Source of the DNA: an uncultured Lachnospiraceae bacterium | Lineage (GTDB): Bacteria; Bacillota; Clostridia; Lachnospirales; Lachnospiraceae | DNA: 64,000 nt | Direction: 5' to 3' | Assembly (NCBI GenBank): GCA_910579465.1 | Contig: CAJTUB010000001.1 | Location: 434,001-498,000, forward strand | Shown here: one piece after another, positions 51,588 to 59,114 of the stretch | Layout of the letters: each line of letters opens with the position of its first letter | How positions within the stretch are numbered: position 1 is the first letter of the stretch | Translations under genes and position numbers: made by a program | The notes under the pieces: model-generated | What the model was told of the DNA's origin: nothing | Databases searched by the model: none | Seen by the model: only the letters and a program-made list of their open reading frames with translations

Positions 51588-51908
51588 ATGGCAGTGAATG
51601 GTATTAACGGAGTAAACCCACAGGCAGGACAGATGGGAATGAATCAGGCAACGGATTCTTACAGCAGGAACCTCCAGAAGCAGATTGCCGATGCACAGAA
51701 ACAGCTGCAGGAGCTTTCTTCCAATGAGCAGATGGCACCGGAGGAAAAGATGAAGAAGCGTCAGGAGATACAGCAGCGGATTAATGACCTGAATCTGCAG
51801 CTGAGGCAGCACCAGATGGAGCAACGCAGGGAGAACCCGGAGAGTACGTCGGCAGACAAAGCAAAAACAGCATCACAAGTAGATACGCCGGTAGACATCC
51901 GCTTGTAG
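51588..51908 (+). CDS. FlxA-like protein, MAVNG start, VDIRL end
   Basis: 106 aa, soluble. A short flexible N-terminus MAVNGINGVNPQAGQMG, a coiled coil (about residues 28-85) typical of FlxA-like proteins, and a C-terminal tail ending VDIRL. FlxA in E. coli is expressed with flagellar genes; the role here is unknown. The start and end match those of the small proteins at 15166 and 15797. It follows the orphan LytTR regulator gene with its own GAGGAGG site. Confidence 0.75.
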   Translation: MAVNGINGVNPQAGQMGMNQATDSYSRNLQKQIADAQKQLQELSSNEQMAPEEKMKKRQEIQQRINDLNLQLRQHQMEQRRENPESTSADKAKTASQVDTPVDIRL

Positions 51909-51916
51909 GGAGCAGA

Positions 51917-51976
51917 CAGCCGTCCGTTAAAACCGGGCGGCTGTTCCTTGAATTGTGTCCCATTTTATGATAAGAT
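51917..51976 (+). promoter_or_regulatory. Weak hairpin after flxA-like gene and promoter of desulfurase-mnmA
   Basis: CAGCCG (from 51918) and CGGCTG (to 51943) form an imperfect hairpin without a strong T-run. Then TTGAAT (51948-51953), 17-base spacer and TAAGAT (51971-51976) make a promoter for the cysteine desulfurase-mnmA operon. Confidence 0.5.
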
Positions 51977-52049
51977 AGGAAGAAGGGCAGATTACACACA
52001 GAGAGAAGCCTCTGCATACAATATAGATATAGTTTGTGAGGACGGAGTC

Positions 52050-53258
52050 ATGGGAAAACAGTTGATTTATTTAGATTATGCGGCGACCACACCGATGTAT
52101 GACAAGGCGGTGGAGGCGATGCTGCCGTATTTTTCGGAGCAGTTCGGAAATCCTTCCGGACAGTATACGCTGGCAGGAAAGGCAAAGCGGGCGTTAGAGG
52201 ATTCCAGAAAGCAGATTGCCGCGACCATCGGGGCAAGACCGGAGGAGATTTATTTTACGGGAAGCGGAACGGAAGCGGATAACTGGGCCGTGAAAACGGC
52301 GCTGCAGTGCTGCCGCGGAAAAGGGAAGCACATTATTACGAGTAAAATAGAGCACCACGCGGTGCTGCATGCCTGTGAAGCAATGGAAGCTGCAGGAGCC
52401 CGGGTTACTTATCTTACGCCGGATGAAGACGGCGTAATCTCCGTGGAGACACTGCAGCGGGCAATCCGGCCGGATACGGTATTGGTTTCCATTATGGCGG
52501 CAAACAATGAAATCGGGACGATTGAACCGGTGGCAGAGCTTGCGGCTGCCGCTCATAAGCGGGGAATCCTTTTCCATACGGATGCGGTCCAGGGGTACGG
52601 AAAGCTGCCGCTTTCGGTAGAGGATGGAACAATAGCAATGCTTTCGGCAAGTGCGCATAAAATCGGCGGACCGAAAGGAGTCGGTTTTTTGTATGTGCGG
52701 CGTGATGTCAGGCTGCCTTCGTTTATTCATGGCGGGGCACAGGAGAAACGGCGCCGTGCCGGAACAGAGAATGTGCCGGGGATTGTCGGTTTTGCAAAGG
52801 CGGCAGAGCTTACTTTTGCAAGGCGTGAGGAGACAGAGAAACGGGAGAAGAAGCTGCGGGACTACTTCATAGGGCGTGTGCTTTCCGAAATTCCGTATGT
52901 GCGCCTGACCGGTTCTGCGCAGGACCGTCTGCCGGGGCATGCCAGCTTCTGTTTCCAGTTCATTGAAGGAGAAACAGTGTTAATTATGTTAGATACGGAC
53001 GGTATCTGTGCCTCCAGCGGTTCGGCATGTACCACGGGGCAGACAGAGCCTTCCCATGTGCTGACCGCAATCGGGCTTCCGGAGGATGTGGCACACGGAG
53101 CAGTGCGTTTTACGATGGGGCGCGGTACGACAAAGGAGCAGCTTGACTTTACCGTAGAACGCATGAAGGAGATTATCGGACGGGTCAGGGCAATGTCTCC
53201 GTATTATGCCGGATTTGCTGCCAAGGAAAACAGCCGCACGGACGGAGGAAACAGATAA
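52050..53258 (+). CDS. Cysteine desulfurase (IscS/NifS family)
   Basis: 402 aa. PLP enzyme that takes sulfur from cysteine and holds it as a persulfide. The start IYLDYAATTPMY, the PLP lysine in SAHKIGGPKG and the mobile-loop cysteine in SSGSACTTG are visible. It starts 38 bases before mnmA, whose product takes the sulfur for tRNA. ATG 52050 (MGKQLIYLD) chosen; the frame opens at 51948, overlapping the promoter. No scaffold (NifU/IscU) gene is adjacent. Confidence 0.93.
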   Translation: MGKQLIYLDYAATTPMYDKAVEAMLPYFSEQFGNPSGQYTLAGKAKRALEDSRKQIAATIGARPEEIYFTGSGTEADNWAVKTALQCCRGKGKHIITSKIEHHAVLHACEAMEAAGARVTYLTPDEDGVISVETLQRAIRPDTVLVSIMAANNEIGTIEPVAELAAAAHKRGILFHTDAVQGYGKLPLSVEDGTIAMLSASAHKIGGPKGVGFLYVRRDVRLPSFIHGGAQEKRRRAGTENVPGIVGFAKAAELTFARREETEKREKKLRDYFIGRVLSEIPYVRLTGSAQDRLPGHASFCFQFIEGETVLIMLDTDGICASSGSACTTGQTEPSHVLTAIGLPEDVAHGAVRFTMGRGTTKEQLDFTVERMKEIIGRVRAMSPYYAGFAAKENSRTDGGNR

Positions 53259-53296
53259 ACAGGATTTGCCGGGACACATAAGGAGAGAAAAGCAGT

Positions 53297-54412
53297 ATGG
53301 AGAAGGTAGTAGTAGGCCTTTCCGGCGGAGTTGATTCCGCCGTAACGGCGTATTTGCTGAAGCAGATGGGATACGAGGTAACAGGAGTTACGCTTTGCAT
53401 GCATGAAGGAGCCGGGAAAGAGGCGGAGGATGCCAGGATGGCAGCGGAATGTATCGGCATTTCCCATTACAGTATAGATTTAAGCGAACAGTTCAGAGGG
53501 AAGATTATCCGTTATTTTACGGAATCCTACCGGCAGGGAGAAACGCCGAATCCCTGTATTGTCTGCAATCCTGAAATAAAATGGAGCACCTTGCTTCATG
53601 AGGCGGACGCAGCAGGGGCGGAAAGGATTGCAACCGGACATTATGCAGGCGTTGTGCGTCTGGAAAACGGCCGCCTTGCAATTCGCTGCGCTGCTTCCGT
53701 GGCAAAGGACCAGGCATATGTGCTGTACGGTCTGACCCAGGAGCAGCTGTCGCGTACCGTGATGCCCCTTGCCGCCTATGAAAAAGAAGAGGTGCGCAGA
53801 ATTGCGGCAGAAATCGGACTTCTGACGGCAGAAAAGGCTGACAGCATGGAGGTCTGCTTTTTGCCGGAGGGGGAGAGCTATACGGATTATATCATACGGA
53901 CGGAGGGTGTGCGTCCGGCCTGCGGGAATTTTGTAGACGAGGACGGGCGGGTGCTGGGAACCCATCAGGGACTTCTCCATTATACGGTAGGGCAGCGCAA
54001 GGGTCTTGGAATTGCCTTTGGTGAGCCGTACTATGTAAAGGAGCTCCGCCCGGAGGAAAACGAGGTGGTCTTGGCAGGAAATACTGCACTGTTTGACGGG
54101 ACGGTTTATGCGGAAGGGTATCAGGGAATGGCGGTAGAGCAGATAGAAGACGGTATGCGTTTCTTTGCTAAAATCCGTTACAGCCACAAAGGCGCCATGT
54201 GCACCGTGTACCGGGAAGGAAACGGGCTGCGCTGTGTGTTCGACGAGCCACAGCGGGCTGCTGCACCGGGACAGGCAGTGGTGTTTTATAAAGAGGAGAC
54301 ATTCTTTTATACGGAGCCTGCATTACAGGGGCTGCACCAGGACAGCCGGACAGGGCAGAGGGGCTATGTAGTGGCAGGCGGTGCAGTCATCCGGCGTAAG
54401 AGGATGCCTTAA
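53297..54412 (+). CDS. mnmA: tRNA-specific 2-thiouridylase MnmA
   Basis: 371 aa. Thiolates U34 of tRNA-Lys, -Glu and -Gln. PP-loop GLSGGVDSAVTAYLL at the N-terminus; catalytic cysteines in NPCIVCNPEIKW and DSMEVCFLPEGESY; the HYTVGQRKGLGI block is present. Normal length. In an operon with the cysteine desulfurase. Confidence 0.95.
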   Translation: MEKVVVGLSGGVDSAVTAYLLKQMGYEVTGVTLCMHEGAGKEAEDARMAAECIGISHYSIDLSEQFRGKIIRYFTESYRQGETPNPCIVCNPEIKWSTLLHEADAAGAERIATGHYAGVVRLENGRLAIRCAASVAKDQAYVLYGLTQEQLSRTVMPLAAYEKEEVRRIAAEIGLLTAEKADSMEVCFLPEGESYTDYIIRTEGVRPACGNFVDEDGRVLGTHQGLLHYTVGQRKGLGIAFGEPYYVKELRPEENEVVLAGNTALFDGTVYAEGYQGMAVEQIEDGMRFFAKIRYSHKGAMCTVYREGNGLRCVFDEPQRAAAPGQAVVFYKEETFFYTEPALQGLHQDSRTGQRGYVVAGGAVIRRKRMP

Positions 54413-54480
54413 GTTTCTGCATTTTCGGTCGTCCGGATTCCGGAGCCGTATGAAAAACAGGGCTCCTAAGAGTAATAAAT

Positions 54481-54509
54481 TTGACAAAGCGGGCATTTCG
54501 GGATATAAT
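54481..54509 (+). promoter_or_regulatory. Promoter of the GGDEF gene
   Basis: Perfect TTGACA (54481-54486), 17-base spacer, perfect TATAAT (54504-54509). A strong consensus promoter. Confidence 0.85.
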
Positions 54510-54550
54510 AGATATCATTTAATAACCCGTGAGTAAGGAGCGTCTGTAGT

Positions 54551-55888
54551 ATGATAGATGAGATATGGAATTTTTTTGAGAATATGGATGAATATGTTTA
54601 TGTTTCGGACATAGAGACCCATGGTCTGGTTTATATGAATAAAAAGGCGCGGAATACCTATGGGTTTTCCTCTGTAGAGGAGCTTTGCGGGAGAAAGTGC
54701 TATGAAACAATCCAGAAATGCTCTGCACCCTGTGCGAACTGCAATAACTGCGAGCTGCAGGAGGGCAAGTTTAAGGAGCTGAGCTATTATAATCCTATTA
54801 TCGGGAAGCATCTTATGGTGAAAGATACCTTGCAGACAGATGGGAACAGACGTTACCGCATAGAAATTGCCTTTGATGTCAGCGACGAGAAGTGCTGTGC
54901 ACAGGCTGATGGCAGCAGCCAGAACTTAGAGGCTTTTATCAATGAAGGACTGCGGATTGCCCTGCAGATGCCTACGCCTGACCGCTCGATTGCAGTGGTG
55001 TTAGAGTATCTGGGAAAGGCTCTGGGCGGTGACAGGACCTATATTTTTGAAAAGAATGAAGAGGGCGGTGATGATAATACATACGAGTGGGTATCAAGCG
55101 GTGTGACGCCGGAGAAGGAGAATTTGCAGAATCTGCCGCCGGAGGTTTGTGCCAACTGGTATAAGAATTTCAGTGAGAAGAGACCGATTGTGATTTCAAA
55201 TCTGGAGGATATCAGGGAAAGTGACCCGCTCCAGTATGATATTCTGAAAAATCAGAAGATTCATTCCCTGATTGTAGTTCCTTTGTATAACGACAGAGTG
55301 GCGATTGGCTTCTATGGAATCGATAATCCGACCGGAAGGTCCTTGGACTATGCCCTGAACATGCTTCAGATTATGGGGCACTTTATTGTCTCCTCCTTAA
55401 AGCGCCGGAATCTGGTAAGGCAGTTGCAGGAGATGTCGTTCTGTGATTCCCTGACAAGGCTTGGCAACCGGTATGCCATGAACGTGTATATTGAAACCTG
55501 GCAGTCCGGCAGGAGCATGGGAGTGGTATATTGTGATGTGACAGGACTGAAGATGGTCAATGATACGCAGGGCCATGAAGCAGGCGACAGGCTGCTTATT
55601 AATGCAGGCGAATGTTTGCGTAAGGTGTATGGAGAGTATAGTCTGTTCCGTATCGGAGGGGATGAGTTTCTGGCACTTTGCTCCGGCATAAACCTTGACG
55701 GACTGCGGGAAAGAGAAGCGGCGTTAAAGCAGGAGATGGAGAAGGACAATCTGGTACTGGCAGTCGGCTGTTCATGGAATCCGGACGGAACGGAGAGCAT
55801 TGATAAGCTGATGGCAGAGGCTGAGAGCCGGATGTACCAGGATAAGTCAGAATATTATAAAAGAACAGGCATAGACAGGAGAAAGTAA
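54551..55888 (+). CDS. PAS-GAF-GGDEF diguanylate cyclase
   Basis: 445 aa, soluble. A PAS-like N-terminal domain carries a run of cysteines (CGRKCYETIQKCSAPCANC near 58-75), a GAF-like domain follows (about 140-280), then a GGDEF domain with an intact active-site GGDEF at about residues 368-372 (RIGGDEFLAL). It is expected to make c-di-GMP. The Cys cluster suggests redox or metal sensing. No I-site RxxD is obvious five residues upstream of GGDEF, so feedback inhibition may be lacking. The gene has a consensus promoter. Confidence 0.85.
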   Translation: MIDEIWNFFENMDEYVYVSDIETHGLVYMNKKARNTYGFSSVEELCGRKCYETIQKCSAPCANCNNCELQEGKFKELSYYNPIIGKHLMVKDTLQTDGNRRYRIEIAFDVSDEKCCAQADGSSQNLEAFINEGLRIALQMPTPDRSIAVVLEYLGKALGGDRTYIFEKNEEGGDDNTYEWVSSGVTPEKENLQNLPPEVCANWYKNFSEKRPIVISNLEDIRESDPLQYDILKNQKIHSLIVVPLYNDRVAIGFYGIDNPTGRSLDYALNMLQIMGHFIVSSLKRRNLVRQLQEMSFCDSLTRLGNRYAMNVYIETWQSGRSMGVVYCDVTGLKMVNDTQGHEAGDRLLINAGECLRKVYGEYSLFRIGGDEFLALCSGINLDGLREREAALKQEMEKDNLVLAVGCSWNPDGTESIDKLMAEAESRMYQDKSEYYKRTGIDRRK

Positions 55889-55918
55889 AAGGAGCCGCCG
55901 CACGAAGGGCAGCGGCTT

Positions 55919-55951
55919 ATAAGCAGCCGGAATATCCGGCTGCTTATTTTT
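55919..55951 (+). terminator. Perfect terminator hairpin, possibly bidirectional
   Basis: AAGCAGCCGG (55921-55930), loop AATAT, CCGGCTGCTT (55936-55945), then ATTTTTG. It lies between the GGDEF gene and the convergent histidinol-phosphatase gene. A partial copy of this element lies at about 10390-10455. Confidence 0.85.
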
Positions 55952-55958
55952 GCATACG

Positions 55959-56786
55959 CTATATGAGCGCAATCATTTCGGGCGTCCGCGCCCGGTAGAT
56001 GGAATAGTAGCGGAAGCCGCAGGCAGTCAGAAGCCCTGTGGCTTTTTTGATGTCTGCGCCGGTATCGGACGGCGTGTGGGCGTCCGAGCCAAGGGTCAGA
56101 AGCTCTCCGCCAAGCTCCCGGTAGCGTGCCAGGACTTCTGCCTTCGGATGTGCAAAGGAAAGCTCCTTCCGGAGTCCCGCGGTGTTGACCTCCAGCGCCT
56201 GCCCGCGGGAGATAAGGATACGGAGGGTTTCTTCAATTAAGTCCATAAAATCACGCACAGCATAGTCCTTTATCAAAGAAACCGAATCCGGAAGATAGCG
56301 GATAATATAGTCAAGGTGTCCAAGAGAGTCAAAGTTCGTATGCTCTGTCACATTGGTGCGGACGTCCTCGAAATAGCGGCGCAGCCGGTTCCCCGGAAGT
56401 GTCCAGTAGTCCGGATAGTAGGGATCCAGTTCGTCTACTACATGGGTAGAGCCGATTACAAAGTCAAAGGGATGCTTTGCAAGCAGCGTATCCATCTGCT
56501 CCCGTAAGTCCGGACGGCCCGGGCGGAGCCCGAGCTCAATGCCAAGCAGAAGCTCCGGGGAAGAGGTATCGGCAGCCGCCCGTTTCTTTAACGGGAGAAG
56601 CTCCTTAAAATAAGTGTCGGCATCAAAGACAAACAGGGAAGGGTCTCCCGGAAAGTCAAGGTCCATATGGTCGGTAAAGCAGAGCGCGGAAAGTCCTGCT
56701 GCCTTTGCCGCTGCCAGCATTTCTGCAGGGTTTGCCGTCGAATCGCTTGAAAATTTTGTATGGGTATGGGTATCGGCAAGCAGCAT
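55959..56786 (-). CDS. PHP-family histidinol-phosphatase
   Basis: 275 aa. PHP domain with metal ligands in ADTHTHTKFSSDS and FTDHMDLDFP, and ligands later in the chain (GSDAHTPSD). Predicted to dephosphorylate histidinol phosphate, as HisJ/HisK. The rest of the his operon is not in the window. The AAAGGAGG site is well placed upstream of ATG 56786. It is followed by rqcH on the same strand, upstream in position. Confidence 0.85.
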   Translation of the reverse strand: MLLADTHTHTKFSSDSTANPAEMLAAAKAAGLSALCFTDHMDLDFPGDPSLFVFDADTYFKELLPLKKRAAADTSSPELLLGIELGLRPGRPDLREQMDTLLAKHPFDFVIGSTHVVDELDPYYPDYWTLPGNRLRRYFEDVRTNVTEHTNFDSLGHLDYIIRYLPDSVSLIKDYAVRDFMDLIEETLRILISRGQALEVNTAGLRKELSFAHPKAEVLARYRELGGELLTLGSDAHTPSDTGADIKKATGLLTACGFRYYSIYRARTPEMIALI

Positions 56787-56807
56787 AAAAGCCTCCTTTT
56801 GTATTAA

Positions 56808-58574
56808 TTAGTCAGTTATCTCTGTCAGCCCGGAAATATCCGGCAATGCGACAAGGGAGTAGTTCGTATAGTAGACGACAAAGCCGGGCTTTGCGCCATT
56901 CGGCTTTTTCACCTGCTTTTTGTCTACATAGTCGATTTCGACCTTCCCGGCATCCCTGTTTTTGGAGTAATAGGCGGCGAGGGAACCGGCTGCTTCAAAC
57001 ACATGGTCGGGAATTTCCCTCCCGTCATTTTTCAGGATAACATGGGAACCGGCGCAGTCCTTGGCGTGGAACCACCAGTCACTTCCATTTGCAAATTCAA
57101 AGGTCAGGAAATCGTTCTGGTAGTTATTTTTCCCGACATAAAGGTCAAAGCCGTCCGCGGTACGGTAGTGAAGCGGCTTTGCGGTAACGCGGGTCTTTTT
57201 TTCCTTCTTTCCGCCGGGACCTTTCCGGAGCGGGGAGTGCTTCTTCAAATAGCCGTATTCGGTAAGCTCTGCCTTAATCTGCACCAGGTCCTCTTCGTGT
57301 CTTGCGATTTCCAGTGCATTGCGGATGGATTCCAGATGGAGGATGGAGGACTTTGTTTCCTCGGTCTGCGTAGTAAGCGCTTCAAACGTGCGCTTCAGCT
57401 TTCCGTAGCGTTCAAAATAGCGTTTGGCATTTTCTAAGGCGGTCATTGTTTCGTCTAACGGAATCGTAAGCGGCTCGTCCGTATAGTAGTTCGTTACGGT
57501 AATTTCCTTTGCGCCGGGCTCTGCACCGTAGCCGTAGGCGGTTAAAAGCTCGCCATATACCTTGTACTTGTCTCTGGACTCCGTATCCTTTAGCTGGCGG
57601 AGCTGTAAATCGTATTTTTTTACCTCACGCTCCAATGCCGACTGCAGCACCCTGCGCAGGTCGGAGGAACGTTGCCGGATGCGCGTAATGGTATTTTTTT
57701 CCGCATAAAACTCCCGAAGCAGGGCAGAAGCTGAGGAAAACGGCTGTATCTCGTAACCGCCATCTTCATACATAGTCAGCGGAATAACAGAAAACGCAAC
57801 CGGCTCCTTTCCGTGCCGTACAAGGTTCGGGGAAAAGCGCCCCTGTCTGACATCTTCCATCAGGGCGGAAAAAATGTGAAACAGGTGCTGCAAAAAGTCT
57901 TCGGAAAACTCCGCCGCCGGTAAATCGGGCGAAAGCCCGGCACGGTGGCAGAGCTCGTTTGCGGTCTGCGGGGAAAGCCCGGTAAAAGCGGAGTAAAGCG
58001 CCTTATAAAGCGGCATCGGCTTTTCACGGAGCGAAAGAAACTCTGCAAAGGAAACTGTAAGGGGGTCGAGCTTATCCTGCGTCTGCGGGATAAAGTAAGG
58101 ACGTCCGGGAAGTACCTCGCGGACGGAGCTGACCATACCGGAAACCCGTTTAATCGCGTCTATGATGGTGCCGTTTTCATCGGTAAGGATAATATTGCTG
58201 TGTTTGCCCATCAGTTCAATCAGAATGTGCTTCCGGCATACATCGCCCAGCTCGCTTAAATGCTCTACCGTAAAATCGACGATACGCTCCAGTCCTGGCT
58301 GGGTTACCGAAAGAATGCGTGCGCTGTTAAAATGCTTCCGCAGCAGCATACAGAAATTCGGCGCCGTCAAAGGGCTCTGCCTGCTTTCCTCTGTCAGATA
58401 AAGGAGAGGGAGAGAGGCGTCCGCGGAAAGCAGAAGCTTATAGGTATCATAGTTTTTTATCTGAAGCAGCAGCTCGTCCTTTTCCGGCTGTGCGATTTTT
58501 GTAATCCGTCCGCCGGTTAAGGTATCGGAAAGCTCCTTTACAAGAGCTGCAGTCATAAGTCCGTCAAATGCCAT
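56808..58574 (-). CDS. rqcH: NFACT/RqcH ribosome quality-control factor
   Basis: 588 aa. NFACT-N domain (MAFDGLMTAALVKELSD...RITKIAQPEKDELLL), a helix-hairpin and coiled-coil middle, and NFACT-R domain (GKNNYQNDFLTFEFANG, DWWFHAKDCAGSHVIL). RqcH binds the obstructed 50S subunit with peptidyl-tRNA and adds a C-terminal alanine tail. At the position of the tRNA-recruiting Asp-Arg pair there is Glu96-Arg97. ATG 58574 chosen; the frame extends to 58613 without a site. Confidence 0.9.
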   Translation of the reverse strand: MAFDGLMTAALVKELSDTLTGGRITKIAQPEKDELLLQIKNYDTYKLLLSADASLPLLYLTEESRQSPLTAPNFCMLLRKHFNSARILSVTQPGLERIVDFTVEHLSELGDVCRKHILIELMGKHSNIILTDENGTIIDAIKRVSGMVSSVREVLPGRPYFIPQTQDKLDPLTVSFAEFLSLREKPMPLYKALYSAFTGLSPQTANELCHRAGLSPDLPAAEFSEDFLQHLFHIFSALMEDVRQGRFSPNLVRHGKEPVAFSVIPLTMYEDGGYEIQPFSSASALLREFYAEKNTITRIRQRSSDLRRVLQSALEREVKKYDLQLRQLKDTESRDKYKVYGELLTAYGYGAEPGAKEITVTNYYTDEPLTIPLDETMTALENAKRYFERYGKLKRTFEALTTQTEETKSSILHLESIRNALEIARHEEDLVQIKAELTEYGYLKKHSPLRKGPGGKKEKKTRVTAKPLHYRTADGFDLYVGKNNYQNDFLTFEFANGSDWWFHAKDCAGSHVILKNDGREIPDHVFEAAGSLAAYYSKNRDAGKVEIDYVDKKQVKKPNGAKPGFVVYYTNYSLVALPDISGLTEITD

Positions 58575-58683
58575 AATGAAATCCTTTCTGGAGCCGGATA
58601 AAGTCCCGGTCAAGCGTTCTTTTTATCATATTGTACCAAGTATACCATAATTTTAGAAAAAAGAGAACACCTAAAAGTAGCTG

Positions 58684-58712
58684 TTGACATCCGGAGGATG
58701 CCGTGGTAGAAT
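58684..58712 (+). promoter_or_regulatory. Promoter of the mutS2-like leader
   Basis: Perfect TTGACA (58684-58689), 17-base spacer, TAGAAT (58707-58712). It drives a leader of about 400 bases. Confidence 0.8.
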
Positions 58713-58754
58713 ATCAGTGTTAAAATAGTTTTGACTGTAAAACAAGGAGATTTT

Positions 58755-58799
58755 ATGTTAAGCATTGTAAGTAAAAACAGAGTGGACGCCGACAATTAA
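58755..58799 (+). CDS. 14-aa leader peptide ORF (candidate attenuation uORF)
   Basis: ATG at 58755 with AAGGAG five bases upstream opens MLSIVSKNRVDADN and a TAA stop at 58797-58799. It begins about 35 bases after the predicted transcription start and is followed by a hairpin (GGGCAGA 58810-58816 with TCTGCCC 58832-58838) and two terminators. The layout is that of uORFs controlling ribosome-protection and drug-resistance genes by antibiotic-induced stalling. Confidence 0.5.
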   Translation: MLSIVSKNRVDADN

Positions 58800-58809
58800 A
58801 TTTGTTGCG

Positions 58810-58838
58810 GGGCAGAGGCTTTACGCCAGAGGTCTGCC
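58810..58838 (+). promoter_or_regulatory. Leader hairpin downstream of uORF
   Basis: GGGCAGA (58810-58816) pairs with TCTGCCC (58832-58838), with an inner GGC/GCC. The 3' arm TCTGCCCTG could alternatively pair with CAGGGCAGA at 59034-59042, beyond both terminators. A possible switch, not proven. Confidence 0.35.
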
Positions 58839-58907
58839 CTGATGTATCTGCCTTACAAGTGCTTCATAAATCCGGATAAACAGAGTCTGTTGTTACAGAA
58901 AACGGAG

Positions 58908-58934
58908 AGCATGCCTGTCAGGTGTGCTTTTTTT
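58908..58934 (+). terminator. Leader terminator 1
   Basis: AGCATGCC (58908-58915) pairs with GGTGTGCT (58921-58928), allowing G-T pairs, with loop TGTCA and then seven T. It would stop transcription about 180 bases before the mutS2-like start. Confidence 0.6.
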
Positions 58935-58966
58935 ACTTTGTATTTCTTTTTTTGCAGGCTGATTGT

Positions 58967-59014
58967 GACCGTGGATTTTTCCGCCCTTCCGGCAGAGAAG
59001 TCCACGGTCTTTTT
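58967..59014 (+). terminator. Leader terminator 2
   Basis: GACCGTGGA (58967-58975) pairs perfectly with TCCACGGTC (59001-59009), followed by TTTTTG. A second intrinsic terminator within the same leader. Confidence 0.8.
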
Positions 59015-59114
59015 GTATGCGGAAAGAGCTGACAGGGCAGATTGTCCGGAAGCGCGGCATCCGGCGTTATCACAGTGCAAGTTCATAAAGATTTGATGAG
59101 AAAGGAAACCGAAC

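Noticed and set aside
58842..59096. 84-codon ORF in the mutS2-like leader
   Set aside because: It spans both terminators and has no good ribosome site, and its composition (cysteine/phenylalanine-rich, then charged) looks like chance. The 14-codon uORF is better supported.
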